Source: Parasphingorhabdus marina DSM 22363
GTDB taxonomy: Bacteria > Pseudomonadota > Alphaproteobacteria > Sphingomonadales > Sphingomonadaceae
Direction of reading: 5' to 3'
Assembly: GCF_900128895.1 (NCBI RefSeq)
Contig: NZ_FSQW01000001.1
Location: 620,001-684,000 of the forward strand
Length of the DNA stretch: 64,000 nt
Made by a program: the position numbers and the translations under genes. Below are positions 42,649-51,163 of this stretch, piece after piece. Position 1 is the first letter of the stretch, and each line of letters opens with the position of its first letter. A model generated the notes under the pieces. That model was not told where the DNA came from. It saw only the letters and a list, made by a program, of their open reading frames with translations, and did not search any database.

Positions 42649-43626
42649 TCAGGCTGGGCCCGTTGTCTCTGCCCCCAGCAGACGCCGCAGCTGCCGACGC
42701 TGGAAAAAGGCCAGAATTCCCGCTCCCAGTGCGAGTAGCAAAAATTCCAGGGCCGCCACCCAGTAGGGCCATCTCAAATCTGCCGTCTTGCGATACAGCA
42801 CATAATGGTCCGGATGAACCTCCAGCCCGGTTTTCTCATAAAGACGGACGATCTCGTCGGGCAGGCCATCCTGTCGCAAGGTCCCGGTGACACTGTTGCC
42901 AGGTCCGTCTTTTGTGGGAACGATCCGTCCGTCTTCGAGAAGCTTGTCTTTCTCCGGAACGATGCCCGGCAGCCGGTTGGCGGGAAGGACAAATTCCGGC
43001 CGGAACACCTGCACAAAATAGCGCGTGGACTTCCGTTCGGCGATCCGGCTGACGATCGGGATAAAATAGGTGCGCTGATTGGCGAGCACGAGATTTCGGT
43101 CAATGGTTGCCAGTTTTTGCCAGTCCAGTGTTCCGGTGAGGCGCGCTGGTCCTTCCCGGGGGACGGCGAAAGGAAGCGCGCCGACGGCAATTTCCTGTCG
43201 GTCACCGCTATCATCCGGCAATCTTGCCATCAGGATCAGGGAAACCACCGCACCAAGCAAACCGAGACCGGCAAGAACGAAAAAGCTTCGCATCGCGAGG
43301 CGGGTCCGGGTGACTGACAGGGCGAGTTGTTCGGCAAGACTGAGTTCCGGCTGATCTTCATCGTCACTGCGTTTGCGCCGCAAGACCAGCCAGAGGATCA
43401 ACAAAAGCAGCAATGAAAGCAAAATGATCGGCAAGGCCATGGTCAGTATCGGAAAATAGCGGCCGAACCAGATGAATTGCCATTCCGCCAAAATGGAAAC
43501 CAGACCACGGTAAAAGACGGACTGGGGCAACAGCAGAAGAAATATGACAATGGCAAATGTCACCGTGACCGGCACGATGTTGCGACGGATCGATGCAACT
43601 ATCCCCTTCTGCGCCTTGTCAACCAT
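42649..43626 (-). CDS. Hypothetical membrane protein with four spans and a central soluble domain
   Basis: A 325-residue protein I do not recognise. Hydrophobic spans lie at about 17-35, 58-83, 113-134 and 290-312, with basic loops (RRKRSDDED, QRRQLRRLL) that place both ends in the cytoplasm. The 150-residue segment between spans three and four should be periplasmic; it starts DDSGDRQEIAVGALPFAVP and contains RLTGTLDWQKLATIDRNLVL and ENLVLYRKT-like strands. The pattern resembles envelope proteins with an extracytoplasmic beta domain. It is transcribed towards the retropepsin-like gene. An exact TTAA-N7-TTAA lies 176 bases upstream. Confidence 0.7.
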   Translation of the reverse strand: MVDKAQKGIVASIRRNIVPVTVTFAIVIFLLLLPQSVFYRGLVSILAEWQFIWFGRYFPILTMALPIILLSLLLLLILWLVLRRKRSDDEDQPELSLAEQLALSVTRTRLAMRSFFVLAGLGLLGAVVSLILMARLPDDSGDRQEIAVGALPFAVPREGPARLTGTLDWQKLATIDRNLVLANQRTYFIPIVSRIAERKSTRYFVQVFRPEFVLPANRLPGIVPEKDKLLEDGRIVPTKDGPGNSVTGTLRQDGLPDEIVRLYEKTGLEVHPDHYVLYRKTADLRWPYWVAALEFLLLALGAGILAFFQRRQLRRLLGAETTGPA

Positions 43627-43801
43627 AACGACCCCTTCTGTATGCCGCCGATATCTGCGGTTTGTACGCGTGTCCAGTGAATTGCTGGAGACTTACTTCA
43701 ATTTACGTTTGCCTGAGCCTCCGGTTAGCTACCGAAGTCTCTGGTTTTCCGATATTTTCCACCAGGCTGCGTCTATCGGTGGCAGGGTGGAAAATTCCGG
43801 C

Positions 43802-43816
43802 TTAATCCAGAATTAA
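43802..43816. promoter_or_regulatory. Exact TTAA-N7-TTAA sequence at the end of the SleB-like gene
   Basis: TTAATCCAGAATTAA matches the CtrA core spacing. It overlaps the stop codon of the cell-wall hydrolase gene and is 176 bases upstream of the hypothetical membrane protein on the same strand. It lacks the promoter geometry seen at 11239, so its meaning is doubtful. Confidence 0.25.
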
Positions 43817-44866
43817 TGTCCCTTTGTTCCGGTCGGCTGCAAGGGGACTGGGAATCTGGTCTGCTGCAATCACTTCGGCCTGTTCGGCAGCCGCGTTATC
43901 AGGCGCTGCCTGGAATTTTGGCGCCAGTATCGGGTCAATTTCCGGAACGAAAGTAACGGTTTCTTCGCTGTTGTCGAGATCGGGATCAATGGCCAGTTCG
44001 ACATTTTCGCCGGCGTCACCGTCATCGGTGGCCGACAGGTTTTCACCGGCATATGCGCTGGTAAAGGCCGCCCGCTTGCCCCAAAATCCGGACCAGCGGT
44101 AGAAGATATGGGTGCCGATGGTGTTCACCTTGACGAGACTTTTTGCCCAATAGGGCAGGACATAATTGGTGTGATAGTGCGTGGCTGTTCCGACACCGGG
44201 CTCCACCGCGCCGGCCAGGGCGGCAACGGCGATTTTGCGGGCACGTTCCCAGGAAGCCGGACCAGGAGCGCGAGCCAGGGACCCGTCACAGGTGAACGTG
44301 AACTGGCATCCTGTCGACCGTTCCGAACCCTGGAACACTACATCACAGATATTGTTGGGATAGGCCGGATGCCGCATCCGGTTGAGAACAACCTGGGCAA
44401 CCGCCCTCTGGCCCTGGTCGGACTCGATGGCGGCTTCGTAGTAGATCGCCGATGTCAGACAGTTCAGCGCCGGTTGCCGTGACAAGGCCAGAGCCCCCGT
44501 TCCGGGAATGGAAAAGGGACGGGCCGGAATGATTTTCTCGGGAGACGCCGGAATCGCGCTGTTGGCGCGCTCGGCTTCTTCGCGGGACAGCTTCAGGTTC
44601 TGATTTTCCGCCGCGTCCGCCGCATCATCCGGGAGGCCGGGAAGAGCTGGAACACTATCATGGCCCGCTGCGTCCCGGGGCAGCGCTACCCTGTCCTGGA
44701 CATTGACGGAAGAACCGCCAAACAGCGAGCTGCTCGTGACCACCGCCATCGCCCCCAGCAAAATACACAGGGCCAGGACCGCGGCGACCACGAGGTGTCT
44801 GCGGGATCGCAATGGCCGCTGCAAAGCGTCAACCGGGCTGGGAGGGGGCAGGTCTTTCAATTTCAT
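43802..44866 (-). CDS. SleB-like cell wall hydrolase
   Basis: A 354-residue envelope protein. An N-terminal span (HLVVAAVLALCILLGAMAVV, about 24-43) is followed by a disordered acidic linker and the hydrolase_2 (SleB) domain: LNCLTSAIYYEAAIESDQGQ near residue 135 with the catalytic glutamate, AVAQVVLNRMRHPAYP, CDVVFQGSERSTGCQFTFTCDG and TATHYHTNYVLPYWA. Such enzymes are lytic transglycosylases or amidases that cut peptidoglycan. The C-terminal tail of about 80 residues is acidic and low in complexity. In alphaproteobacteria without spores they serve in wall remodelling. Confidence 0.9.
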   Translation of the reverse strand: MKLKDLPPPSPVDALQRPLRSRRHLVVAAVLALCILLGAMAVVTSSSLFGGSSVNVQDRVALPRDAAGHDSVPALPGLPDDAADAAENQNLKLSREEAERANSAIPASPEKIIPARPFSIPGTGALALSRQPALNCLTSAIYYEAAIESDQGQRAVAQVVLNRMRHPAYPNNICDVVFQGSERSTGCQFTFTCDGSLARAPGPASWERARKIAVAALAGAVEPGVGTATHYHTNYVLPYWAKSLVKVNTIGTHIFYRWSGFWGKRAAFTSAYAGENLSATDDGDAGENVELAIDPDLDNSEETVTFVPEIDPILAPKFQAAPDNAAAEQAEVIAADQIPSPLAADRNKGTLILD

Positions 44867-45277
44867 AACTCTGAATATTTCGCAAAAATCGCCACCAAAT
44901 CAGTTGCATGTCCTGATTCGGAAACAGATTTTATTTCCGGCGACTCCACGCCAGATTAAACCAGCGGACGCCCAAGTGAAAGGTGCTTAACCATCGCGAG
45001 AGGTAAATTCTGGTCAGGCGTAAACTTTTTGCATCCGGGTTGTGTCGATTCAATACAGTGGCCCGAAAGTCCGCAGAATTGCGCCGTGCGGGCTGGATAG
45101 TGCCAGAGCAATGTGATACGTCCGGTGGCGATTATACAGGGATACTGGTATTTTGAGGCAACCTTGCGGAATTCCGCCTTTTTCGAACATTGATGATATG
45201 TGCCAGCCCGCATTTGCGGGAGGCTTTTCCGGCGACAGCGGCCGGCCTGTCCTGACCCCTGATCAGGAGCTCTGCGC
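44867..45277. other. Intergenic region upstream of xrtV, with one hairpin
   Basis: About 410 bases without a convincing gene on either strand. Near its right end CCCGC-ATTT-GCGGG (45207-45220) is followed by AGGCTTTT and could be a terminator or attenuator in the exosortase leader. AGGAG at 45265-45269 is the ribosome site of xrtV. Nothing else is recognised. Confidence 0.5.
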
Positions 45278-46156
45278 ATGACCGAAATAGCTGCTCCCCG
45301 CCCGCTGCCCACCCTCTCGGCTGCGACGATATTGTTCGTCATTGGCATTATTGCAGTCATTGTCCCCACAATGATGTTCGTCGGGCGCGAAAGCTGGTCT
45401 CAGGAAACCGGAGCCCACGGCCCCATTGTATTGTTTACGGGGCTGTGGCTGTTGCGCCGACGGTGGCTGGCCGTCCGGTCGGAAATGGAGCCGGCTCCGA
45501 CCTTGCCGGTCGCCCTGCTTACGGCCATCATATTGCCGCTCTATCTGTTCTCGCGAGTCACCCAGATTGTCGAAATCGAGGGGTATCTGATGTACGCCCT
45601 TGTTCTGATTTGTCTTTACAGTGTGGTCGGCTTCAAGGCGATGAAACTGATGTGGTTCCCGCTGTTCTACATGCTGTTCGTATTTCCTCCGCCGGATACA
45701 TTGATCGCTTTGATTACACAGCCGCTCAAGATTTTCATTTCCCAGGCGGCAATTGGATTTCTGCACCTGCTCGGCTATCCCATCGGGGGTGCCGGAGTGA
45801 TGATCCAGATTGGCCAGTACCAATTGCTGGTTGCTGCCGCCTGTTCGGGCCTGAACTCGCTGGTTTCGCTTTCGGCCATTTCCCTGTTCTATATTTACAT
45901 TCGCCATCAGGCCAACTGGCGTTACGCCCTGTTGCTGGGATTCATGATCATTCCTGTGGCGGTCATCGCGAATTTTATCCGCGTGCTGATCCTGATTTTG
46001 CTGACCTATCATTTGGGCGAGGCAGCTGCGCAGAGTTTTCTGCACGATTTTGCGGGAATCACGATGTTCCTTGCAGCGGTGCTGACAATTTTCGCAATTG
46101 ATAGCATATTGGAACCCATCTGGCGTCGCATCAACAAGTCAGGGACCGAATCATGA
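45278..46156 (+). CDS. xrtV: Exosortase (XrtV type)
   Basis: Eight-span inner-membrane cysteine transpeptidase that recognises PEP-CTERM tails. The 292-residue protein carries the exosortase triad: C189 in AAACSGLNSL, R235 in NFIRVLIL and H256 in SFLHDFAG. GRESWSQETGAHGPIVLFTGLWLL matches the N-terminal exosortase region. I assign it to the V type because it is followed by EpsI of matching kind, a small accessory protein and an EpsD-like isomerase, as in Sphingomonadales. AGGAG is eight bases upstream. Its substrates in this window are the proteins at 40188-40844 and 41326-42000. Confidence 0.88.
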   Translation: MTEIAAPRPLPTLSAATILFVIGIIAVIVPTMMFVGRESWSQETGAHGPIVLFTGLWLLRRRWLAVRSEMEPAPTLPVALLTAIILPLYLFSRVTQIVEIEGYLMYALVLICLYSVVGFKAMKLMWFPLFYMLFVFPPPDTLIALITQPLKIFISQAAIGFLHLLGYPIGGAGVMIQIGQYQLLVAAACSGLNSLVSLSAISLFYIYIRHQANWRYALLLGFMIIPVAVIANFIRVLILILLTYHLGEAAAQSFLHDFAGITMFLAAVLTIFAIDSILEPIWRRINKSGTES

Positions 46157-46872
46157 CCGACGATATTTCTGCATCCGGCACCGGATCTGTGCCTGACTCA
46201 GCGGTAAACCGGAGACATTTGCTGATGGGCGGCGCGTTCTGCCTGGCGTCCGGCCTCGCTTATGCGAGATTGCCGCAACCCGTTGCACCGGTGATCGAAA
46301 AACCGGCGTTTGAAAAGCTGATTCCGAAAACCGTCGGCGCCTGGGAATTTGAAACGTCCAGCGGACTGGTGCTGCCTCCGCCTGACGCCCTGTCCGACCG
46401 GCTCTATGACAATCTGGTCACCCGGACTTATTCCTCCGAGCAGAATCCGCTGATGATGTTTTTGACGGCCTACAGCAACACGCAGGACGGAGTGCTGCAG
46501 GTTCACCGTCCGGAAATATGCTACCCGGCTGGTGGCTATGAATTGACCCCGACGCAGGCGACAAAAATCGACAATGGAGTTGGCGGAACAATTGACGCCA
46601 ATATTTTCACGGCGTCCAGTCGCGGGAGAACCGAGCATGTTCTATACTGGACCCGGATCGGTGATTATTTTCCGCTGGCCTGGAGCGACCAGAGACTGGC
46701 GGTTATTCGTGCCAATTTGCGCGGCGTCATTCCGGATGGCGTTCTGGTGCGCATTTCCACCATTGTGCCGGAAATGGATGAAGCCTTGCCGCTGATGAGC
46801 AAATTTGCCGCTCAGCTCAACCAGAACATGAACGCGCAGGGTCGCGCCTTGCTCAGCGGGATCCCTGCCTGA
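46153..46872 (+). CDS. epsI: Exosortase-associated protein EpsI (V type)
   Basis: A 239-residue protein translationally coupled to xrtV (ATGA overlap). After a short N-terminus with RRHLLMGGAFCLASGLAYA, a TAT-like or anchor segment, comes the EpsI domain: IPKTVGAWEFETSSGLVLPPPD, YDNLVTRTYSSEQNPLMMFL, and the signature DGVLQVHRPEICYPAGGYEL with conserved H, C and Y residues. In other organisms EpsI is fused to exosortase or encoded beside it and is needed for exopolysaccharide production. Its reaction is not established. Being separate but overlapping supports a complex with XrtV. Confidence 0.88.
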   Translation: MTDDISASGTGSVPDSAVNRRHLLMGGAFCLASGLAYARLPQPVAPVIEKPAFEKLIPKTVGAWEFETSSGLVLPPPDALSDRLYDNLVTRTYSSEQNPLMMFLTAYSNTQDGVLQVHRPEICYPAGGYELTPTQATKIDNGVGGTIDANIFTASSRGRTEHVLYWTRIGDYFPLAWSDQRLAVIRANLRGVIPDGVLVRISTIVPEMDEALPLMSKFAAQLNQNMNAQGRALLSGIPA

Positions 46873-46888
46873 TCACTGTTCCCGCTGA

Positions 46889-47143
46889 TCATTCTTCCGG
46901 GCGATTGAACTTGTCGAACGGTTTCAATACCATCACGATATAGGTCACGACCGTGGCAATGACGGCAACAGCCGCCAGCTGATAGCCTTCATTGCCCAGA
47001 TAATTGGCACCGGCACAGCCCACGGAGGCGACGAGATACTGCCAGAGATGGTCCGGGGGATCATCCTCCATGGAGCGATCGAGGAACAGCACGATCAAGC
47101 CGCCAAATATGGCTACTGTTAGCCAATCGTAAATGGTTTCCAA
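46889..47143 (-). CDS. Small membrane protein, probable XrtV-system accessory protein
   Basis: An 84-residue protein with two to three hydrophobic spans: WLTVAIFGGLIVLFL at about 7-21, a possible short one in VASVGCAGANYLG, and QLAAVAVIATVVTYIVMVL at about 55-73. Between them is an acidic loop RSMEDDPPDHLW. I recall small proteins of this type next to XrtV genes annotated as accessory proteins. It is convergent with epsI, 16 bases after its stop, and divergent from the EpsD-like gene. Function unknown. Confidence 0.6.
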   Translation of the reverse strand: METIYDWLTVAIFGGLIVLFLDRSMEDDPPDHLWQYLVASVGCAGANYLGNEGYQLAAVAVIATVVTYIVMVLKPFDKFNRPEE

Positions 47144-47250
47144 ACTAGCCTCCCGTCGCTATAGCATGCTGTGTATATTTTAACCGGGCCGGTAACAAGC
47201 CCATGATTCGTTTTGTCTTTTTACAGGACAAAATATCGGGAGAAGTAACT

Positions 47251-48165
47251 GTGAAGACGACATTATCCTCAAGGCCTCTGGCAATGATCATTGTGGCGGC
47301 CGGTGCCCTCGCGCTGAGTGGCTGCGAAAAGGCAGCTGAGGGGCAAGTGGCTGCCGTGGTCAATGGCGAGGAGATCACCTTGCAGGAAATCAATGCTACC
47401 CTGGCGCAAGCAAATACTCCGGAAGGTGTTGACAAGAAAGTGCTGCAGCAGCGCGCGCTGCAACAGATTGTTGATCGCCGGCTGCTCGCTCAGGCCGCCC
47501 GGGAAAGCGGTATTGATCAGGATCCGGCCTATTTGATCCGGGAACGGCAGCTCAGTGAAGCCCTGCTGGTCCAGATGTACGCACAAAAAGCGGGAACGAC
47601 ACTCAAGGTGCCGGATCAGGCTGCGATTGACAACTATACAGAGAAGCATCCGTTCGCATTTGCCAACCGGACCGTCTATGCCGTTGATCAGCTGGTTTTT
47701 CCGGCGCCCGAAAATCTGGAAGATCTGAAGGCACTTGAATCCGCGCAAACACTCGATCAGGTTGGTGCCACGCTGACCGAGATGGGCATTCCCTTCCAGT
47801 CGAAATCGGCGCAAATGGATTCCGCCCAGGTGCCGCCCGCGATGATGGCGCAGATTGTCTCCCTGGCGCCAGGAGAACCGTTCGTGATTCCAACGGGGAC
47901 CACGGTGACCGCCAGTGTCATAAAGGCCCAGCAGAAAGTGCCTTTCAATGCGGACCAGTCTGGTCCGGTTGCTGTGAAAGCGATACGCAACGAAGAAATG
48001 GCGGAAATTATGAAGAAACGGCTTGGCGATGCAAAAGCCAAGGCGGAGATCACTTATCAGGCCGGTTTCGAGCCACCTAAAGATTCTGGTGATGCGCCAA
48101 GTCCGGCAGTGACCGAAGCCATTGATGATGCACCGGCGGAAACGGTGGACGCGCCCACCGGCTGA
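47251..48165 (+). CDS. EpsD-like peptidyl-prolyl cis-trans isomerase lipoprotein
   Basis: A 304-residue lipoprotein from a GTG at 47251, preceded by GGGAGA. The lipobox is ALSGC near residue 24. An SurA-type N-terminal helical part follows (AAVVNGEEITLQEINATLAQ, LQQRALQQIVDRRLLAQAAR), then a divergent PPIase region (HPFAFANRTVYAVDQLVF ... LAPGEPFVIPTGTTVTASVI). Members of the EpsD group accompany exosortase-linked exopolysaccharide loci and probably fold outer-membrane or secreted proteins of the system. The C-terminal 40 residues are acidic and proline-rich. Confidence 0.82.
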   Translation: MKTTLSSRPLAMIIVAAGALALSGCEKAAEGQVAAVVNGEEITLQEINATLAQANTPEGVDKKVLQQRALQQIVDRRLLAQAARESGIDQDPAYLIRERQLSEALLVQMYAQKAGTTLKVPDQAAIDNYTEKHPFAFANRTVYAVDQLVFPAPENLEDLKALESAQTLDQVGATLTEMGIPFQSKSAQMDSAQVPPAMMAQIVSLAPGEPFVIPTGTTVTASVIKAQQKVPFNADQSGPVAVKAIRNEEMAEIMKKRLGDAKAKAEITYQAGFEPPKDSGDAPSPAVTEAIDDAPAETVDAPTG

Positions 48166-48222
48166 ACCGGCCGCCAACCAGCCTTGGACAGTGATGGCCT
48201 CCCAAACCGGAACGGGACAGGG

Positions 48223-48969
48223 TCAGCTTGTGGGTTTGGATCCCAGAAAGATCTTTTCCCCGCGCAGAAGCCGATATTCCACGGATTGATGGCCGTTTGC
48301 GGTAAACTCTGCCAGGCCCATTCCGGTTTGCGTGATTTTCTCGCGAAAATCCCGGCCGTAATAGCGGATATGGTCATGCTGTCCGAAATGCAGTTCCCGC
48401 GCCCGATCATCAACGACGTCCGGGTTCTCATAGGTGTGATCCCAGCCCTCGATGAGCGGAACCATGGCGATCAATTGGCCACCAGAACTCAGGATCCTCG
48501 CGATTTCGGCCAGGGCCAGATCGTCGTTCACATGCTCGAGAATATGGGAGCAAATGACGACATCGACACTTTCGTCAGGCAAATCAATGGCATGTATGTC
48601 GAGCCGATAGTCCGCGCTTGAATCCGGATAGCTGGAGGTATGATAAGTGGCTGGTTCGAGGCTTTTTATGATGTTCATGACAGACAATTCTGCTGCAAAA
48701 TGAAGTACTCGCCGATCTTTTACATCGATGAAGTCGTGCGCCGCAGCCAGCGCAACGAGCCGATGTCGCTCCAGACTGTGACAGGCTGGACACATGGCCC
48801 CTGTCCGCACCGGCATGCCGAAGGGGCGGAATTTTCCCTTGTATCCACAACAAGGGCAGGTACCGTCATGGGCCTTGGCGTGGGAAATAGCTGCCAGCCG
48901 AACCTGTGTTGCAAGGCCTGTGCCCCAGAGTGAATTCCACAATGCCTTCACGGTTTGAAGGTTGACCAA
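48223..48969 (-). CDS. Class I SAM-dependent methyltransferase with N-terminal zinc finger
   Basis: A 248-residue protein. Four cysteines in CPCCGYKGKF and CPACHSLERHR (about 38-68) look like a zinc-binding rubredoxin-like knuckle. The methyltransferase fold follows with RVLHFAAELSVMNIIKSL in motif I position (the usual glycine-rich loop is weak), YRLDIHAIDLPDESVDVVIC and SHILEHVNDDLALAEIARIL (motif of methyltransferase_11). It probably methylates a sugar or lipid-linked precursor in the exopolysaccharide pathway. It is the first visible gene of this strand next to the Wzy-like gene. Substrate not known. Confidence 0.78.
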   Translation of the reverse strand: MVNLQTVKALWNSLWGTGLATQVRLAAISHAKAHDGTCPCCGYKGKFRPFGMPVRTGAMCPACHSLERHRLVALAAAHDFIDVKDRRVLHFAAELSVMNIIKSLEPATYHTSSYPDSSADYRLDIHAIDLPDESVDVVICSHILEHVNDDLALAEIARILSSGGQLIAMVPLIEGWDHTYENPDVVDDRARELHFGQHDHIRYYGRDFREKITQTGMGLAEFTANGHQSVEYRLLRGEKIFLGSKPTS

Positions 48970-49088
48970 GGCGCGTTGCTCCCGAAAAACAGTCGGTGGA
49001 TCGGTAAGTAGTTGTTACACAAAGATCTATTTCCGGCAAACGGTTTGACCGGATTGTCGCCACGGCCTGGCTTCCATATCTGGATCGG

Positions 49089-50456
49089 TCATTCTGATCT
49101 TCGGCGAGACCGGACAACCGAAATAGCGCCGGCGGCCATAATCGCAGGCATGATCAGGAACGCGTTGAGCATCGCGTCGATCAGCGCCATGACCAGCAAG
49201 ATTGCCAGCACCGCAGCGGGGTTTCGGGTCCGGGATCCACTGACTTCTTCCTCAACTCTGCTGGAAATCTGGATCCAGAGGGCCCGCAATGCGATTGCGG
49301 CCGCCAGCCCAAACCCTATCAATCCGAACTGTCCGATCATCAACAACGGCAGACCCCAAGGCCGCTTCCCCAGCTCCCGCCACCAGTCCCACTGACCCGA
49401 TCCGGCCACGATATGCTCCTTTATCGCCGGTAAGGTTTTCTGATCCTGACCGATTCGCCACGCAAGTGATCCGCGTCCGGAAGCGCGCAAGGTGCTCCAA
49501 ACTATTTGACCTGCCGTCGTTTCCTTTGCAATGGTCCGGAGAGGTAGCGCTCCACTGAGATAAACAGCCATCAAAGCTCCAAAAAGCACCAGGGCCGGTA
49601 CGGCGGCCTTTCGCAGCAATCGAAATGCAGGCGGAAACAGCATCAGCATCAGGCCAGCAAAAAGCAGGATCAGCGCTCCGGCAGATTGCGAAGCGATAGC
49701 CATGACAAGCAGAAGGAGCGCAACAGCCAGTTGCGATCGGCTTCTGCCTGCCGCCGCTGCGTGCTTTGCGCGCCAGATTGCGAGAAGGGCGGCACTGGCG
49801 ATCCACAGACCATATTGATTGCCATCTTCGAAAAAGGCGAGCGGACGATAGCCAAAATAACGTTGGGCCCCGACATCGGCAAAAGGGTGCGGCCCGTAAA
49901 CCAATTCGTGAAGACGCACCTCGGAAACAGTCTCGAACAGGATGATCGGCAAGAGGAGGAGGGACAAGCCGACAAAATGCCTGACAAAGATGAGCTGATC
50001 GTTGCGGTTTGCCAGATAGATCCGCCCGAGAAACCAGGGAATGCCCCAGACACAGAACAGATAGAGACTGGAATGCCAGCCAGCGGGACTGGCATCAACC
50101 CAGAGCGATTGCAGCAATGGCCACAGGCACCAGGCCAGTATCGGCAAGTCTGCCCAGTGGAATCGAAATCCGTTCAACCTGCTTCGGCCAAATAAAAGGG
50201 CGACAAGCAGGGCAGCGAGAGATGCGATGGCTGCCTTGGTGAAGAATATGTCAGCCGGCAGAGCGGCTGGCATCACCCAATATGGTGACGCTCCGGCGGA
50301 TTCCAGTGACGGAAGATTGTCCACTGGGGGCGATACCGGGAGAAAAACGATACCCGCCAGATACACCAGTGTGACGGCCTGAACCGGTCGCATTCTGGAA
50401 GAAGCGGCTATGGCGAGAAACAGAAAAGCCATGTAGATCATCGCCATGACATTCAT
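49089..50456 (-). CDS. O-antigen polymerase/ligase-like membrane protein (Wzy-like)
   Basis: A 455-residue protein with about eleven hydrophobic spans and one larger periplasmic loop in the C-terminal half. Loop residues include SEVRLHELVYGPHPFADVGAQR and YRPLAFFEDGNQYGLWIA, the sort of sequence found in exopolysaccharide-repeat polymerases; IGQDQKTLPAIKEHIVAGSG fits the second loop. Such proteins join lipid-linked repeat units in the periplasm. Since the window also has Wza-, Wzc-like and BY-kinase genes, a polymerase is required. A flippase (Wzx) was not found within the window and may lie beyond the right end. Confidence 0.78.
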   Translation of the reverse strand: MNVMAMIYMAFLFLAIAASSRMRPVQAVTLVYLAGIVFLPVSPPVDNLPSLESAGASPYWVMPAALPADIFFTKAAIASLAALLVALLFGRSRLNGFRFHWADLPILAWCLWPLLQSLWVDASPAGWHSSLYLFCVWGIPWFLGRIYLANRNDQLIFVRHFVGLSLLLLPIILFETVSEVRLHELVYGPHPFADVGAQRYFGYRPLAFFEDGNQYGLWIASAALLAIWRAKHAAAAGRSRSQLAVALLLLVMAIASQSAGALILLFAGLMLMLFPPAFRLLRKAAVPALVLFGALMAVYLSGALPLRTIAKETTAGQIVWSTLRASGRGSLAWRIGQDQKTLPAIKEHIVAGSGQWDWWRELGKRPWGLPLLMIGQFGLIGFGLAAAIALRALWIQISSRVEEEVSGSRTRNPAAVLAILLVMALIDAMLNAFLIMPAIMAAGAISVVRSRRRSE

Positions 50457-50521
50457 GTCTTCAAACAGCCCCCTGCGCGATAAATTCGGTTCGTCTTCCT
50501 GTTATAGGGCAGAAAAGGCAT

Positions 50522-51061
50522 ATGTTGCTATTTGATAATTCCACACAGGCAGCCGGGCTCTTGGCTTTTCTCATCGCATTTGGCTGCTGTCTGATCCCCG
50601 GCCGAAGAGGAGCGTGGTCATGGCTTGCGGCTATCTACCTCGCCCTGGCGATCGAAATGATGGTGGAAACCCGGCACGGACTCCGCCTGCTGGTCAATGA
50701 CGTGATGCAGCGGGGAGGCCTTTATGCCGACCGTACCGGATATCAATTGGCGATAGCCGGGCTGCTCACCATCCTGGTGCTGGCCGTCCTGTATCAGGTG
50801 GCGCAAAGCGGCCTGTGGAGGAAAAGCTCGCGCGCAGCGAAAACGGCCGGGATCGCCACCTTGATACTGTTGCTCCTCTTTGTTGTGGAATTGCTGTCGC
50901 TGCACGCCATCGACGCTCTGTTGTATCAGACAACAGGAGGACTGATGCGCGTCGGCTGGAGCTGGATCGTACTGGCTGGCGTCACAGCCATTTCGGCCAT
51001 TTTTCAGGGACGGGCAGCGGCTCCACAACAGCCCGATCACGGCGAGACAAAGGCGGATTGA
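50522..51061 (+). CDS. Hypothetical membrane protein (179 residues)
   Basis: Unrecognised integral membrane protein with four or five spans: ALLAFLIAFGCCLIP-like N-terminus, WSWLAAIYLALAIEMM, AIAGLLTILVLAVLYQVA, AGIATLILLLLFVVELLSL and WIVLAGVTAISAIF. Charged residues in loops are few (ETRHGLRLLVND, RKSSRAAK). It sits divergently from the Wzy-like gene and upstream of a glycosyltransferase, so it may belong to the polysaccharide machinery. The C-terminal tail is short and polar. No domain can be named. Confidence 0.6.
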   Translation: MLLFDNSTQAAGLLAFLIAFGCCLIPGRRGAWSWLAAIYLALAIEMMVETRHGLRLLVNDVMQRGGLYADRTGYQLAIAGLLTILVLAVLYQVAQSGLWRKSSRAAKTAGIATLILLLLFVVELLSLHAIDALLYQTTGGLMRVGWSWIVLAGVTAISAIFQGRAAAPQQPDHGETKAD

Positions 51062-51163
51062 CGGTTAACGGATTTGCATCCTTCCCAGATTTCGGTAACG
51101 CAATTTCAAAATGTCCTGACCATTTCCGGTTCAGGGATTTGCGCAGGGCAAAGACGGAAACTG

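Noticed and set aside
47183-47198. TTAACCGGGCCGGTAA near the EpsD-like gene as an operator
   Set aside because: The inverted repeat has a mismatch and no partner copies; it may be chance in GC-rich DNA.
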